Source: Desulfatibacillum aliphaticivorans DSM 15576
GTDB taxonomy: Bacteria; Desulfobacterota; Desulfobacteria; Desulfobacterales; Desulfatibacillaceae
Assembly: GCF_000429905.1 (NCBI RefSeq)
Contig: NZ_AUCT01000029.1
Location: 19,824-83,823, forward strand
DNA: 64,000 nucleotides
Direction: 5' to 3'
Shown: positions 41,122 through 50,382 of the stretch, one piece after another
Numbering within the stretch: position 1 is the first letter of the stretch
Layout of the letters: every line of letters begins with the position of its first letter
Notes under the pieces: model-generated
What the model was told of the DNA's origin: nothing
What the model saw: the letters and a program-made list of their open reading frames with translations, nothing else
Databases searched by the model: none
Program-made: the position numbers and the translations under genes

Positions 41122-42369
41122 ATGCAATCATCCTCCATCCTGGCTCAACCTTTAAAAATTGGAGAACTGACCGCCGACGGCCGGGTGTTCAAGACGGCCA
41201 CATCCGAAACCCGCGCGACCGAGGACGGATTCGTCTCCGACGAACTGTTGGATTTTTACCGGCCCATAGCCCAGGCCGGCACGCCCCTCATCATCACCGG
41301 CAATCTTTACGTGACCGAGGAAGGCAAGTCCACCTACCGCATGTGCGGCGCCGACCATGTGGACAAGATCAAAGGCCTGAGCCAATGGGCGGACCTTGTC
41401 CACTGCCAGGGCGGCCTGCTGTTCGGGCAAATCAACCATTGCGGCAGGCAGGTTATGGCCAGGGCCATGGGCCTGGACTCCGCCGTTTCCGCCTCCGACG
41501 TGAAGGAAAAGGTCATGGGCGTCAAGCCCAGGCCTCTTACGCAGCGGGAAATCAAACAGGCGGCGGAAGATTACGTGCGCTCCGCCGAAATCTGCGAACA
41601 AGCCGGGTTTGACGGCGTGCAAATCCATGCCGGCCACGGATACCTTATCAACCAGTTTCTCACGCCCTACACCAATCGCCGGGACGACCAATACGGCGGG
41701 AGTTTTGTCAAACGCCTACGCCTGCTTTTGGAAATTTATTGGGGAATCCGGGAGCGCACCAACCTGACCGTCATCATGAAAATCAACGGCGCCGACTATT
41801 TGCCGGGCAGGCAGGGCCTGTCTACCGCTCAACTGGTGGAAGTCGCCCGCATTCTGCAAGAGGAAGGGTTGGACGCCTTAGAGGTCACGGTGGGGCATTA
41901 TGAGTCGGGATTCCCCATGATCCGGGGGAATTTCGGACCGTTCTTCAAAGGATTGATGGAAGAAGGCATAGGGCCGCAACTGCCCTGGTTCCGGCGTTTT
42001 GGAATAACCTGCTTTCGTCACCCTTTGGCTTATATATTCGACCATATCTGGCCCGCCCAGGAAGGATTCAACCTGCATTACGCCCGGGAGTTCAAAAAAA
42101 AGCTGAGCATTCCGGTCATCTGCGTGGGAGGCTTTTTAACCCGGGAGCATATGGAAGAGGCCATTGACGGCGGCGCCTGCGACGCCGTGTCCGTGGGGCG
42201 CGCCATGATTGCGGATCCGTGTTTGTTTAGGAATATCCTGAACGGCGAAAACGGCCCCAAATGCTCTTTCTGCAACGCCTGCATCGCCCGCGCCGGCCGC
42301 CTGCCCGTGGACTGCTACGATCCGGAGGTGAATCCGGTGCAGCAGCAGTCCTGCCGAAAAATCCCTTAA
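41122..42369 (+). CDS. Old yellow enzyme-family NADH:flavin oxidoreductase
   Basis: 415 residues, TIM-barrel FMN enzyme. Landmarks: FGQINHCGRQV, the substrate-binding IHAGHGYLINQFLTPYTNRR, DDQYGGSFVKRLRLLLEI, and the FMN-phosphate segment VICVGGFLTREHMEEAIDGG. A C-terminal CSFCNACIAR recalls the [4Fe-4S] site of 2,4-dienoyl-CoA reductases, but the FAD/NADPH domains of that class are missing. ATG at 41122 follows GGAAAGGG. Likely reduces an activated C=C bond, perhaps an enal or enoyl compound given the neighbouring acyl reductase. Confidence 0.85.
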   Translation: MQSSSILAQPLKIGELTADGRVFKTATSETRATEDGFVSDELLDFYRPIAQAGTPLIITGNLYVTEEGKSTYRMCGADHVDKIKGLSQWADLVHCQGGLLFGQINHCGRQVMARAMGLDSAVSASDVKEKVMGVKPRPLTQREIKQAAEDYVRSAEICEQAGFDGVQIHAGHGYLINQFLTPYTNRRDDQYGGSFVKRLRLLLEIYWGIRERTNLTVIMKINGADYLPGRQGLSTAQLVEVARILQEEGLDALEVTVGHYESGFPMIRGNFGPFFKGLMEEGIGPQLPWFRRFGITCFRHPLAYIFDHIWPAQEGFNLHYAREFKKKLSIPVICVGGFLTREHMEEAIDGGACDAVSVGRAMIADPCLFRNILNGENGPKCSFCNACIARAGRLPVDCYDPEVNPVQQQSCRKIP

Positions 42370-43173
42370 GGAGACTCATTTAAAGGGCTGCGGCGCCTTA
42401 TTGCATTTGCCAGAGGGTCTTTTGACGGATCCATGTGCACGGTTTGGGGATCGCACCTTTTCCTCGCCGCCATGTCCATATGCGACCTTGGCAATAAGGA
42501 GCAAAAGGTCCGGTATCTTCCCAAAATGGCGACGGGTGAATGGATCGGCGCCCTGGCCCTCACGGAACCCGAGGCCGGGACCGATGCCACGTCTTTGGCG
42601 ACTACGGCCGTCAGGGACGGCGATTACTACATCCTGAACGGAAGCAAAACGTTCATTTCCAACGCGCCGATAGCCGACGTCTTCGTGACGTACGCCACCA
42701 TGGACATGTCCAAACGGGCGGGCGGAATTACCGGCTTCATTGTCGACCGGGACACCCCGGGTTTGACTTGCGGGCCGCCCATGAGAAAGCATTTCGGCAA
42801 GTCCACGCCCACCGGAGAAATGTTTTTCAATGACGCAAAAATACCGGCTGAAAACCTTCTGGGCAAGGAAGGAGAAGGCTTCACCGCCATGATCGCCTCT
42901 CTCGGCTGGGAAAGGCTGGCCTTCGCGCCCATTGTCGGCCTCATGGAAGCGGAGTTGGACTTGTGCATCGACTACGCCAAAACCCGCAAACAGTTCGGAA
43001 AGCCGGTGGGAAAATTCCAGTTGGTGCAGGCCATGCTGGCGGAAATGAAAATGGACTTGGAAGCCAGCCGCTATCTCGCCCTTTCCCTGGCTTGGAAAAA
43101 GGACCAGGGCATATACAACCCCATAGATGCAGCAATCGCCAAGACCTTCCCGTGTCCACTAACGGCGCCATGA
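42370..43173 (+). pseudogene. Acyl-CoA dehydrogenase truncated at both ends
   Basis: The frame runs from just after the oxidoreductase stop codon. It begins in the middle of the N-terminal helical domain (RRLIAFARGSFDGSMCTVWGSHLFLA), continues through LALTEPEAGTDA and the FAD/beta domain, then into the C-terminal helices (YAKTRKQFGKPVGKFQLVQ), and loses similarity after AAIAKTF at about 43145. About 70 N-terminal and over 100 C-terminal residues are missing, including the region with the catalytic Glu of most members. An AAGGAG at 42367-42372 survives with no proper start after it. Non-functional as an ordinary dehydrogenase. Confidence 0.8.
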
Positions 43174-43349
43174 TGGCCCAAGGACACACAGGCGCAGGAG
43201 GAGGGATTGCCATCCTTGTGGAGGCCGCCCGCCAGGTAATGGGCAAGGCGGGAGAAAGACAAGTTAAAAACGCGGACATTGTGGTGGAAACCGCTTCCGG
43301 CGGAGTAGGCATGGATTTTCACGCAGGCGTTCTTGGAAGGGAGGTTTGA
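43146..43349 (+). pseudogene. C-terminal fragment of a thiolase
   Basis: In another frame (starting LPVSTNGAMMAQ), the sequence reads GHTGAGGGIAILVEAARQVMGKAGERQV and ends GMDFHAGVLGREV, which matches the end of SCPx-type thiolases, including the GH..GA.G active-site loop. The first 300 or so residues are absent. It joins the acyl-CoA dehydrogenase fragment directly, suggesting one deletion that removed the end of one gene and most of the next. The DUF35 partner gene follows two bases after the stop. Confidence 0.72.
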
Positions 43350-43351
43350 TC

Positions 43352-43765
43352 ATGGCCGAATACACAAAACCGTTGCCGCTGCTTACCAGCCTCAGCAAGA
43401 CATTTTATGAAGGCTGTAAAGAAAATAAACTCTTGTATCAGCATTGCAAAGACTGTGGAGAAGTGATTTTCTATCCCAAAATCGTTTGTCCCGCTTGCAT
43501 GGGAACAAACCTGGACTGGAAGGAGTCCGCCGGAAAAGGGAAGATTTTTTCCTTTACCGTCGCCTACGACTTTGCTCCGCCCGAGTTTGCGTCCAGCACG
43601 CCCTATGCCCTGGCTGTCGTCAACCTGGACGAAGGCTTTTCCATGTTAACCAATATCGTGGATTGCGACTTGGAAAAACTGCAGTGCGACATGCCGGTGG
43701 AAGTCCTCTTTGACCCGGTGACGCCGGAGATCACCCTGCCCAAATTCAGACCTGTTCCGGAATAA
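43352..43765 (+). CDS. DUF35 OB-fold/zinc-ribbon acyl-CoA-associated protein
   Basis: 137 residues. Zinc ribbon with CKDCG at about 34-38 and CPAC at about 47-50, followed by an OB-fold (GKGKIFSFTVAYDFAPPEF, TPYALAVVNLDEG). Such proteins bind SCPx-type thiolases or hydratases (ChsH2, Ltp2-DUF35 complexes). GGGAGG lies eight bases before ATG. Its expected partner, the thiolase immediately upstream, is reduced to a C-terminal fragment, so this protein is probably an orphan unless another thiolase substitutes. Confidence 0.88.
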   Translation: MAEYTKPLPLLTSLSKTFYEGCKENKLLYQHCKDCGEVIFYPKIVCPACMGTNLDWKESAGKGKIFSFTVAYDFAPPEFASSTPYALAVVNLDEGFSMLTNIVDCDLEKLQCDMPVEVLFDPVTPEITLPKFRPVPE

Positions 43766-43776
43766 CAATCAGCCCG

Positions 43777-43808
43777 CCGGCGCGAAAAATGTTTCGCGCC
43801 GGTTTTCA
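43777..43808. terminator. Bidirectional terminator
   Basis: ccggcgcgaaa (43777-43787) pairs with tttcgcgccgg (43792-43802) over a 4-base loop, followed by TTTTC. It separates the rightward acyl operon from the convergent hybrid kinase. Confidence 0.88.
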
Positions 43809-43827
43809 TAAAAGGCAAAAATTGCGT

Positions 43828-45816
43828 TTATTGTTCCCCGGGCTCGTCCAAAACCTGGCGGATGGCGGCGGCCATGGCTTGGGTGCGCAGGGGTTTGGCA
43901 AGGAGTTGGCACGCTCCCAATTCCAGCGCACGGGCCTTGCTCATGGAATGGTCGTTGCCCGTGAACAGGATGCACGGAAAATCCGGTCTGATTTCTTTGA
44001 TTTTTTTCAGCAAGACGTCCCCGGTCATTTCCGGCATGGCTACGTCCAGGATGGCCAGGTCGAATCCATCGGGATCGGCGGTAAATGATTCAAGGGCGGC
44101 GGCGCTGCTGGTGTAGGCGTCAATCCGGTATCCCAACCGTCCCAGAGCCCTTTCCAGCAGCATGGTTATGGAGTCTTCGTCGTCGACCAGCAGGATTTTT
44201 TCCTCGCCGCCGGCCGCCTTGACTTTTTCCCTTGGCTCTTCGGAAAGGCCCTCCATGTGCAATACGGGAAAATACAGGGCGAAAGTGCTGCCGTATCCGG
44301 GAAGGGTTTCCACGCAAACCTCTCCCTTATGCTGAGTCATGATGGTGTGCACCATGGCCAAGCCCATGCCGGTTCCCTGCCCCTTGGGCTTTGTGGTGAA
44401 ATAGGGCTCAAAAATCCTGGACGCCACGTGAGGCTCCATGCCGCCTCCGGTATCCTGGATCTCCAGTTTGGCGTATTCTCTGAGCGTAGCGGAAGGCAAA
44501 GAAGCCATGTCGCCGGGAATGCGGGATTCCGTTTTCAAGGAAACCTTGAGCAAGCCCCCGCTTTCCTTCATGGCCTGATAAGCGTTGGTGCACAAATTCA
44601 TCACCACTTGATGAACCTGGGTCGGATTACCCATTATCAGACAGGGCGCCGCCTCAAATTCCTCCTGAATCCGGATGGCCGCCGGAAGGCTTGCACGAAT
44701 CAGAGCCAGGACTTCTTTGACGACATTGCTCAGATTAATGGGCTTTTGCTCCTCCTTCTCGGATCGGCTGAAGCTGAGAATCTGAGAGACCAGGCTCTTG
44801 GCCCGGCCTGTGGCCCGGACGATCTCCCGGACGCATTCGCTTGCCGGATTTTCGAAAGGGATGTCCTCCAAAGCCAACTCCGCATACCCCATCAATGGAT
44901 GAAGTATATTATTGAAATCATGTGCTATCCCCCCTGCAAGAACGCCTATGGCCTCCATCTTCTGCGCATGGCTAAGTCGTTCCTCCATACGCAGAGAATG
45001 GGTAATATCCTGGGCGATGGCCAACAGGGCCACGTGCTTGCCGGAGTCGTCCTTGATAATGGAGGTGCTCATGCGGGTGGGAAATTCAACGCCGTCTTTT
45101 CTGAGATGAGTCACCTGGACGTCATTGGCGCCGTCGTATGCAGGGTCCGTCAGATAAAAACGGATCTGCGATTCATACTGGGCGGGCGAATGAAATATGC
45201 TGAGGTTTTTGCCGGTCAGTTCCTGAGCGGTTTCATAACCGTGCATGTCCGCCCAGGCCTGATTGACGAAAATGACCTCGCCGTTCAAAGTAAAGATGCC
45301 GATTCCATCAAAACTCTGTTCCAGGGCCATTGCTTGAGAGCGCAAGGTTTCCTGCGCCCGCCACTCGGTCGTCACGTCCCTGACAATGACCACCGCCCCC
45401 ACGGGCTGGCCGTCCTTATAGACAAAGCGGTTGTTCAGCAGGCATCGCAATTCCTCGCCGCTTCGCATGCGGATGGTATACTGCACTTCGGTGGAAATAT
45501 CTTTTCCGGATAAAAAATCCTCCATTCGTTGCTGATACAGTTCCTTGCTTTCAGGAGTCAGCAGGTCCCATGGTTTAAGATTTAAAAACTCCTCCCTGGT
45601 ATATCCCAAATAAGCGCACATGACGTCATTCACATTGGAGATTCCGCCTGTTCTGAAGTCGATTTCATAGATCCCGGCGGGAATCATATCAAACACATGG
45701 TCCAGCCTTCCCTCCAAATCGGCGGCAGTCTCCTGCGCTTCTTGGCGGAGCTTCTTCTCCTCCTCCAGTTGCTTGAGGATTTCCTGATATGATTCTCTGG
45801 TTGAATGGGTTTCCAC
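43828..45816 (-). CDS. PAS-PAS hybrid histidine kinase with C-terminal receiver
   Basis: 662 residues, no membrane segment. A short coiled coil, then PAS1 (about 35-145; YEIDFRTGGISNVNDVMCAYLGY) and PAS2 (about 165-280; GIFTLNGEVIFVNQAWADMHGY). HisKA is of the HDFNN type (LAGGIAHDFNNILHPLMGYAEL), HATPase_c follows (NLCTNAYQAM, DTGGGMEP, GQGTGMGLAMVHTIM), then a receiver with Asp in LAILDVAMPEMTGDVLL. It is a soluble sensor; the fused receiver implies a phosphorelay or self-regulation. No cognate regulator is adjacent. Confidence 0.92.
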   Translation of the reverse strand: METHSTRESYQEILKQLEEEKKLRQEAQETAADLEGRLDHVFDMIPAGIYEIDFRTGGISNVNDVMCAYLGYTREEFLNLKPWDLLTPESKELYQQRMEDFLSGKDISTEVQYTIRMRSGEELRCLLNNRFVYKDGQPVGAVVIVRDVTTEWRAQETLRSQAMALEQSFDGIGIFTLNGEVIFVNQAWADMHGYETAQELTGKNLSIFHSPAQYESQIRFYLTDPAYDGANDVQVTHLRKDGVEFPTRMSTSIIKDDSGKHVALLAIAQDITHSLRMEERLSHAQKMEAIGVLAGGIAHDFNNILHPLMGYAELALEDIPFENPASECVREIVRATGRAKSLVSQILSFSRSEKEEQKPINLSNVVKEVLALIRASLPAAIRIQEEFEAAPCLIMGNPTQVHQVVMNLCTNAYQAMKESGGLLKVSLKTESRIPGDMASLPSATLREYAKLEIQDTGGGMEPHVASRIFEPYFTTKPKGQGTGMGLAMVHTIMTQHKGEVCVETLPGYGSTFALYFPVLHMEGLSEEPREKVKAAGGEEKILLVDDEDSITMLLERALGRLGYRIDAYTSSAAALESFTADPDGFDLAILDVAMPEMTGDVLLKKIKEIRPDFPCILFTGNDHSMSKARALELGACQLLAKPLRTQAMAAAIRQVLDEPGEQ

Positions 45817-46141
45817 TATATTACCTCATAATAACTGATCGTTATAGCACTTCATATCATCTTTTAACGGGAAGGCAAAGCAACCATTTCAGCTTTCCGT
45901 CTGTTTTTAAATACCATCTTGGTTCAAGCTGCGTTCTGCAAGGCTGGAGGCATGGCTTTTGATTGAGGAGAATCTCTTTGTGAAAGGCCTGATTAAGATG
46001 CAATATAAGTACTGATATTTCAGATAAAATATTGACCTAAAAAACATTAAAACCGCGGCCGGTTAGCCCGACCGCGGTATATTCAACCCTATAATGGGAC
46101 GCCGTTTTAATTACTATGCTGGATCAGGCGTCTCTTATCAA
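45817..46141. other. 325-bp intergenic region
   Basis: Contains the chemoreceptor terminator at 46052-46078 and upstream sequence for the hybrid kinase. No gene and no clear promoter pair was found. Confidence 0.45.
46048..46078 (-). terminator. Terminator of the CZB chemoreceptor
   Basis: On the leftward strand accgcgg (46078-46072) pairs with ccgcggt (46058-46052), the inner cgg/ccg adds to the stem, and TTTTAATG follows. Confidence 0.72.
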
Positions 46142-48436
46142 TCAGATCATACCCAGCGCAGGCAGGTCTTTCCGCGCCTCCAGCATTTTTCTTTCCTGGC
46201 CCTTGAGCGCCTTTCTGGAAACGGGTTGGCCGGAGAAGTTTCCCCCCACCAGAACCATCAGTTCCTCAACGATTTGTTTCATCTGCTCGGCCTGGGCGTT
46301 TAATTCTTCGGCTGCGCTGGCGGATTCCTCGGAATTAGCAGCCGTACTCTGCGTAACCTTGTCCATTTCAGACACGGCCTTGCGTATTTGCTCATAGCCC
46401 TGTGTCTGCTCATTGGAGGCGGCGGCGATCTCCCCCACGATCTCCCCGACCTTGACGGTGGTTTCGGCCACTTCGCCAAAGGCCTCGGTTGTGGAGTCAA
46501 GCAATTGGGCGCCGTCTTCCACGCGTTTGACCGTGCCTTGGATCAGTTCCGTTGTGTTTTTAGCGGCCTCGGCGGCCCTGACAGCCAGATTGCGCACTTC
46601 ATCCGCGACGACCGCAAATCCGGCCCCCGCCTCCCCCGCCCTGGCCGCTTCCACGGCGGCGTTCAAAGCCAGCAAATTCGTCTGAAAGGCTATTTCGTCA
46701 ATCGTTTTGATAATCTTTGAGGTCTCGGCGCTGGCGTTGGAAATCCCTTCCATGGCGCCGGTGAGCTCTTCCATGGTCTGGCTGGCCTTCTCCACCACGC
46801 TCTTGGTTTTTTGCATGAGCACATCGGCTTGATTGGCGTTTTCCGAGTTGCGTAAGGTCATGGATGCCATTTCCTCCATGGAGGAGGAGGTTTCCTCCAG
46901 GGACGCAGCCTGCTCGGAGGCGCCTTCGGCCAAAGACTGGCTGGAGCCGGCCACCTGATTGGAAGCCGAAGCCACCTGATCGGCGCCTTCACCCAAATTT
47001 TGGCTGATTCTTGTAAGCACATTGACAATGCCCCGGGCAATGACTATCGCCAGAAAAAGTCCGGCAATGATCGCAGCAAGCCCTACGATGCTGACGTTTC
47101 TTTTCGTGCCCTTGGCTGCGTCCAGCATGACCACGTCCGTCATGATGTTCTTTTTCGCCTCTTGCCGGATTTCTCCCAGCAGTTCTTGAACCGTCCTCAG
47201 GCTGGGCATGGTCTGGGAAGCGTATATTTGGTTGGCCTCCCGCTGTCCTTCCAACAGCGCCGCCGCCTCATGATGCAAGGCTTCCATGGCCGCCTCGGTT
47301 TTTTCCAGGGCGGGCAGGGTATGTTTACGATACGCATCCAAAGCCTTGTTTCGCCCTTCCATCAGCTTGGCTTCCGCATCAATGGCTTGGTTAAAATATT
47401 CTCCCACCTCCTCCAAGGCCGGCAAAGTCACCATGGTGTAGACGTCCCTGGCGGAAAAGGCGTCTCCGGCTTTCAAAGAAGCATCGATGTCTATGGCTGA
47501 TCTGTGTAAAGCGTCATGGGGCGCCTTGCAAGCCTCCAAAGCCTGTTTTAAGGCCGGAGACGAGGCCATATACACCTGGGCTTCCCTGGACTGCAAAAAC
47601 TTGCCAAAGGCGCATTTGGCGGGATCGGTCTCCACATCCAATGAGGTTTTCCGCTCCAGAATGGCCTGGGCCACTGCTGCGGCCCAGCGCCTGTGGTCGT
47701 CCAGCCTTTGCTGCAACATGACCATCAGCCCGGGATGGATTTGCCGGTACTCTGTTTGAATCTGTTTGGCGGATTCATGAAGCTGCCTGTGAGGCTCCTC
47801 CAATGCCTTAAGAAGCGGCCCCAAGGAGGGGTTTCTTTCCACGGCCTTTTTAGCTTCCTCCCCGAAAAGCCACTTACCCAGGGCGCACTGGTGGTCGTCG
47901 GTGATCACATCCAGCTTTGCATGATTTTCCAGGAATAAATCATCAATCGTTTCCATCCATTTAAGATGATCTATCTGGCGAGCCTGCAAATAGGCGGGCA
48001 AATTCGCGTCCGCAGGCTGAAACGCCTTGCCAATGGAGATGGCTGACTCGTGCAGCCTGGCATGAGGTTCTTCAATCCGCTTGATAATAGGCGCCAGGGA
48101 CGGAACCAGAGCTTCGGCATTCTTACGCCCTTCCCCATAAAGCCATTTGCCGAAACCGCATTGACGGGGGTCGGTCTCCACATGCAGTTCCGTAATATTT
48201 TCGTCCGTAAGCAGCGCGTTGACGGATCCGGCCCAGTTAAGGTGATCCACCTCGCGTTGGGCCAAAACGCCGTCCAGCTTGTTGCCGTCTATGACCATGC
48301 CGGCGTTGTGCACTATACCGCCCACCCCGGTGAAGCTCAGCAGCCCTACGGCCGTAAGCAAAACCAAAACCACGGCAAAGCCGAACGCAATCCGTTTGCC
48401 CACAGTCATTCGTTGCCGGAAGGAATTACTCTCCAT
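46142..48436 (-). CDS. Chemoreceptor with three tandem CZB zinc-binding domains
   Basis: 764 residues. TM1 is at about 15-40. Three consecutive CZB-like repeats follow at roughly 60-135, 140-215 and 220-300, each with D-H-x-x-W, C-x-x-G-K-[WF]-L and P-H-x-x-L-H (DHLNW/CGFGKWL/PHARLH, DHLKW/CALGKWL/PHRQLH, DHRRW/CAFGKFL/PHDALH). After a further helical part come TM2 (SIVGLAAIIAGLFLAIVIA), HAMP and the MCP hairpin (EIAFQTNLLALNAAVEAARAGEAG). CZB normally occurs once, at the cytoplasmic C-terminus; here three copies are predicted in the periplasmic sensor. ATG at 48436 has GGAG seven bases upstream. Confidence 0.88.
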   Translation of the reverse strand: MESNSFRQRMTVGKRIAFGFAVVLVLLTAVGLLSFTGVGGIVHNAGMVIDGNKLDGVLAQREVDHLNWAGSVNALLTDENITELHVETDPRQCGFGKWLYGEGRKNAEALVPSLAPIIKRIEEPHARLHESAISIGKAFQPADANLPAYLQARQIDHLKWMETIDDLFLENHAKLDVITDDHQCALGKWLFGEEAKKAVERNPSLGPLLKALEEPHRQLHESAKQIQTEYRQIHPGLMVMLQQRLDDHRRWAAAVAQAILERKTSLDVETDPAKCAFGKFLQSREAQVYMASSPALKQALEACKAPHDALHRSAIDIDASLKAGDAFSARDVYTMVTLPALEEVGEYFNQAIDAEAKLMEGRNKALDAYRKHTLPALEKTEAAMEALHHEAAALLEGQREANQIYASQTMPSLRTVQELLGEIRQEAKKNIMTDVVMLDAAKGTKRNVSIVGLAAIIAGLFLAIVIARGIVNVLTRISQNLGEGADQVASASNQVAGSSQSLAEGASEQAASLEETSSSMEEMASMTLRNSENANQADVLMQKTKSVVEKASQTMEELTGAMEGISNASAETSKIIKTIDEIAFQTNLLALNAAVEAARAGEAGAGFAVVADEVRNLAVRAAEAAKNTTELIQGTVKRVEDGAQLLDSTTEAFGEVAETTVKVGEIVGEIAAASNEQTQGYEQIRKAVSEMDKVTQSTAANSEESASAAEELNAQAEQMKQIVEELMVLVGGNFSGQPVSRKALKGQERKMLEARKDLPALGMI

Positions 48437-48879
48437 TTTAGGCTCCAATCATCATTAGTTTTTTCGACCATCCTGCATCCAGATTCAAAAGTTGCATTGT
48501 CAAATATTTGGCGTCACAACGCCTTATAAACATAGTAAAATCTATGCCCGGCCCCATTGGCCGTTTGGCCGCGTCTTCCCGCAATAACCTGAAAAGCCAG
48601 ACACGATTTCACAAAATTGCCCCTTGGCCTAAAATCAAAATTTCCAGTGAAAGCTGTATTAGCAATATTCAGGCCAATTTTTAAAATACCACTCAAGCCT
48701 GCTGATCTATCAATACTTAATAGAAATAAGGCGGTTACAAAGGCAACGTACCCAAAACCGCGCCAACATCCTGTCGAATCCGCCAAAATAGTGACCTGTC
48801 CAATTCCAAGATTGACTTTCAACGGCCATGGACCTAAAACTAATCCAATACTCACCTGGAGGGGGGATTCAGGAAACCA
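48437..48879. other. 443-bp divergent intergenic region
   Basis: Between the CZB chemoreceptor and the radical SAM operon. A leftward open frame crosses it but shows no recognisable domain. Possible TTGACT at 48813-48818 facing right, without a convincing -10. Confidence 0.35.
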
Positions 48880-50373
48880 ATGGCAGACGCAGTATTGATT
48901 TATCCGTACATAGGGGACATGGATGTGGTGCGCGACAAACCCCATCTTCCCCTGGGGCTGATCCAAACAGCCTCTCTGGCGGCAAAACATTATTCATTTT
49001 CCATCATTGATCTCCGGATAGAATCGGACTGGCAGGCCAAATTAAAAAGGGCGCTGGCGGCGGCACCCTTGTTCGCGGGCCTGTCGGTCATGAGCGGGCA
49101 GCCGGTGGCAAGGGCTTGGGCGGTATCGCGTTTTATCAAGGAAAACAGCGATATTCCCGTCCTATGGGGAGGCAATCACCCCAGTTTAAGCCCTCAGGAA
49201 ACCCTCCAGGACCCCAACATCGACATGGCGGTGATAGGAGACGGCGAGGAAACCCTTTTGGAAGCCATGGACAAATTGTCCGCGGGAAAATCCCTGAAAG
49301 GCGTCCGGGGGGTGTGGTTCAAACAGGACGGAAAAATTATACAAAACGAACTGCGTCCGCCCGTGGACCTGGACTCCCTGCCCTTGCCCCCTTACCACTT
49401 GGTGAACGTGGAAGACTACGTGCAGGTCTATCGGGGCAAGCGCATGATCAACCTGGAAAGCTCCAGGGGGTGCGCGCATCACTGCAGGTATTGCTATCAC
49501 ACAGGCCAGTCGGGCAATCATCGCTTCCGCGCCATGAACGCGGAAAAAACCCTGGAACGCATGTTCTGGGCCCGGGATTCCATGAATCTGGACGGCGTGT
49601 ACCTGGTTGACGACAATTTTTTCCTGAATAGAAATCGAAGCGCCGCCGTGGTCGCCGCCCTGAAAAACCAGTCCCGCCAGTTTTATTGGCAGATCCAGGG
49701 CGTGGACGTGCCCAGCATGCTGCAGTTCGACCAGGCGGGCTTACAGGATCTGGAAAAAAGCGGGCTCCAGAGGGTTTCCGTGGGAGCGGAGTCAGGCAGC
49801 CCCAAAATTCTCAACTATGTCAACAAGCCCCATACCGTGCCCATGTTGCTTAAGGCCAATAAGTTATGGAGCGGGTTTAGCATCTATATTTTTTACTCCT
49901 GGCTTTCCGGGCTGCCCGGAGAAACCCTGGCAGACCTGAAAAAAACGGTCAAGGTGATGTTTCGCATCATGGAGGACAACCCCAACGCCAGGCTGTCCCC
50001 CATATACAACTTTCTGCCTTTTCCCGGCACCTCCATGTGGGATGAGGTCATAGACAACTATGGATTCCAGCCGCCTGAAAGCCTGCAGGAATGGGGAAAT
50101 TACGACTGGAGCCACGTTAACGTGGCTTACCTTGACCCGGCTTTAAAACGCACGTTGGACAACCTGTATTTTCCAAGCCTGTGCCTGGATCGCAAATTTG
50201 AGGACTTTCCCGCCCCCTGGTGGCTTCGCCTGGGAGTCAAGCTATACAGGCCCGTGGCCAAAGCCAGAATGAAAACCCTGTTCGCCGGTTTCCCGGCGGA
50301 AAGGGCCGCCGCCTCCATTGCGGAAAAAATCCTGGTTGCAGGCGCCCGGATGAAAACTCCCTGGACCCTCTAA
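48880..50373 (+). CDS. B12-binding radical SAM protein (operon gene 1)
   Basis: 497 residues. The N-terminal B12-binding domain (PHLPLGLIQTASLAAKHYSF, IPVLWGGNHPSLSPQE, MAVIGDGEETLLEAM) has no DxHxxG motif. The radical SAM domain has SSRGCAHHCRYCYHTG, VYLVDDNFF, VSVGAESGSPKIL and WLSGLPGETLADLKK. The cluster-binding CxxxCxxC starts near residue 200. ATG at 48880 follows AGGAAA, itself downstream of GGAGGGGGG. First of three consecutive homologues (10 bp to the next); the set resembles BchE/P-methylase-like enzymes acting on unknown hydrophobic substrates. Confidence 0.87.
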   Translation: MADAVLIYPYIGDMDVVRDKPHLPLGLIQTASLAAKHYSFSIIDLRIESDWQAKLKRALAAAPLFAGLSVMSGQPVARAWAVSRFIKENSDIPVLWGGNHPSLSPQETLQDPNIDMAVIGDGEETLLEAMDKLSAGKSLKGVRGVWFKQDGKIIQNELRPPVDLDSLPLPPYHLVNVEDYVQVYRGKRMINLESSRGCAHHCRYCYHTGQSGNHRFRAMNAEKTLERMFWARDSMNLDGVYLVDDNFFLNRNRSAAVVAALKNQSRQFYWQIQGVDVPSMLQFDQAGLQDLEKSGLQRVSVGAESGSPKILNYVNKPHTVPMLLKANKLWSGFSIYIFYSWLSGLPGETLADLKKTVKVMFRIMEDNPNARLSPIYNFLPFPGTSMWDEVIDNYGFQPPESLQEWGNYDWSHVNVAYLDPALKRTLDNLYFPSLCLDRKFEDFPAPWWLRLGVKLYRPVAKARMKTLFAGFPAERAAASIAEKILVAGARMKTPWTL

Positions 50374-50382
50374 TTTGACGCC

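Noticed and set aside
48514..48990. Leftward 158-codon open frame between the chemoreceptor and radical SAM genes
   Set aside because: Overlaps the start of the radical SAM gene, lacks a good ribosome binding site and shows no recognisable domain.
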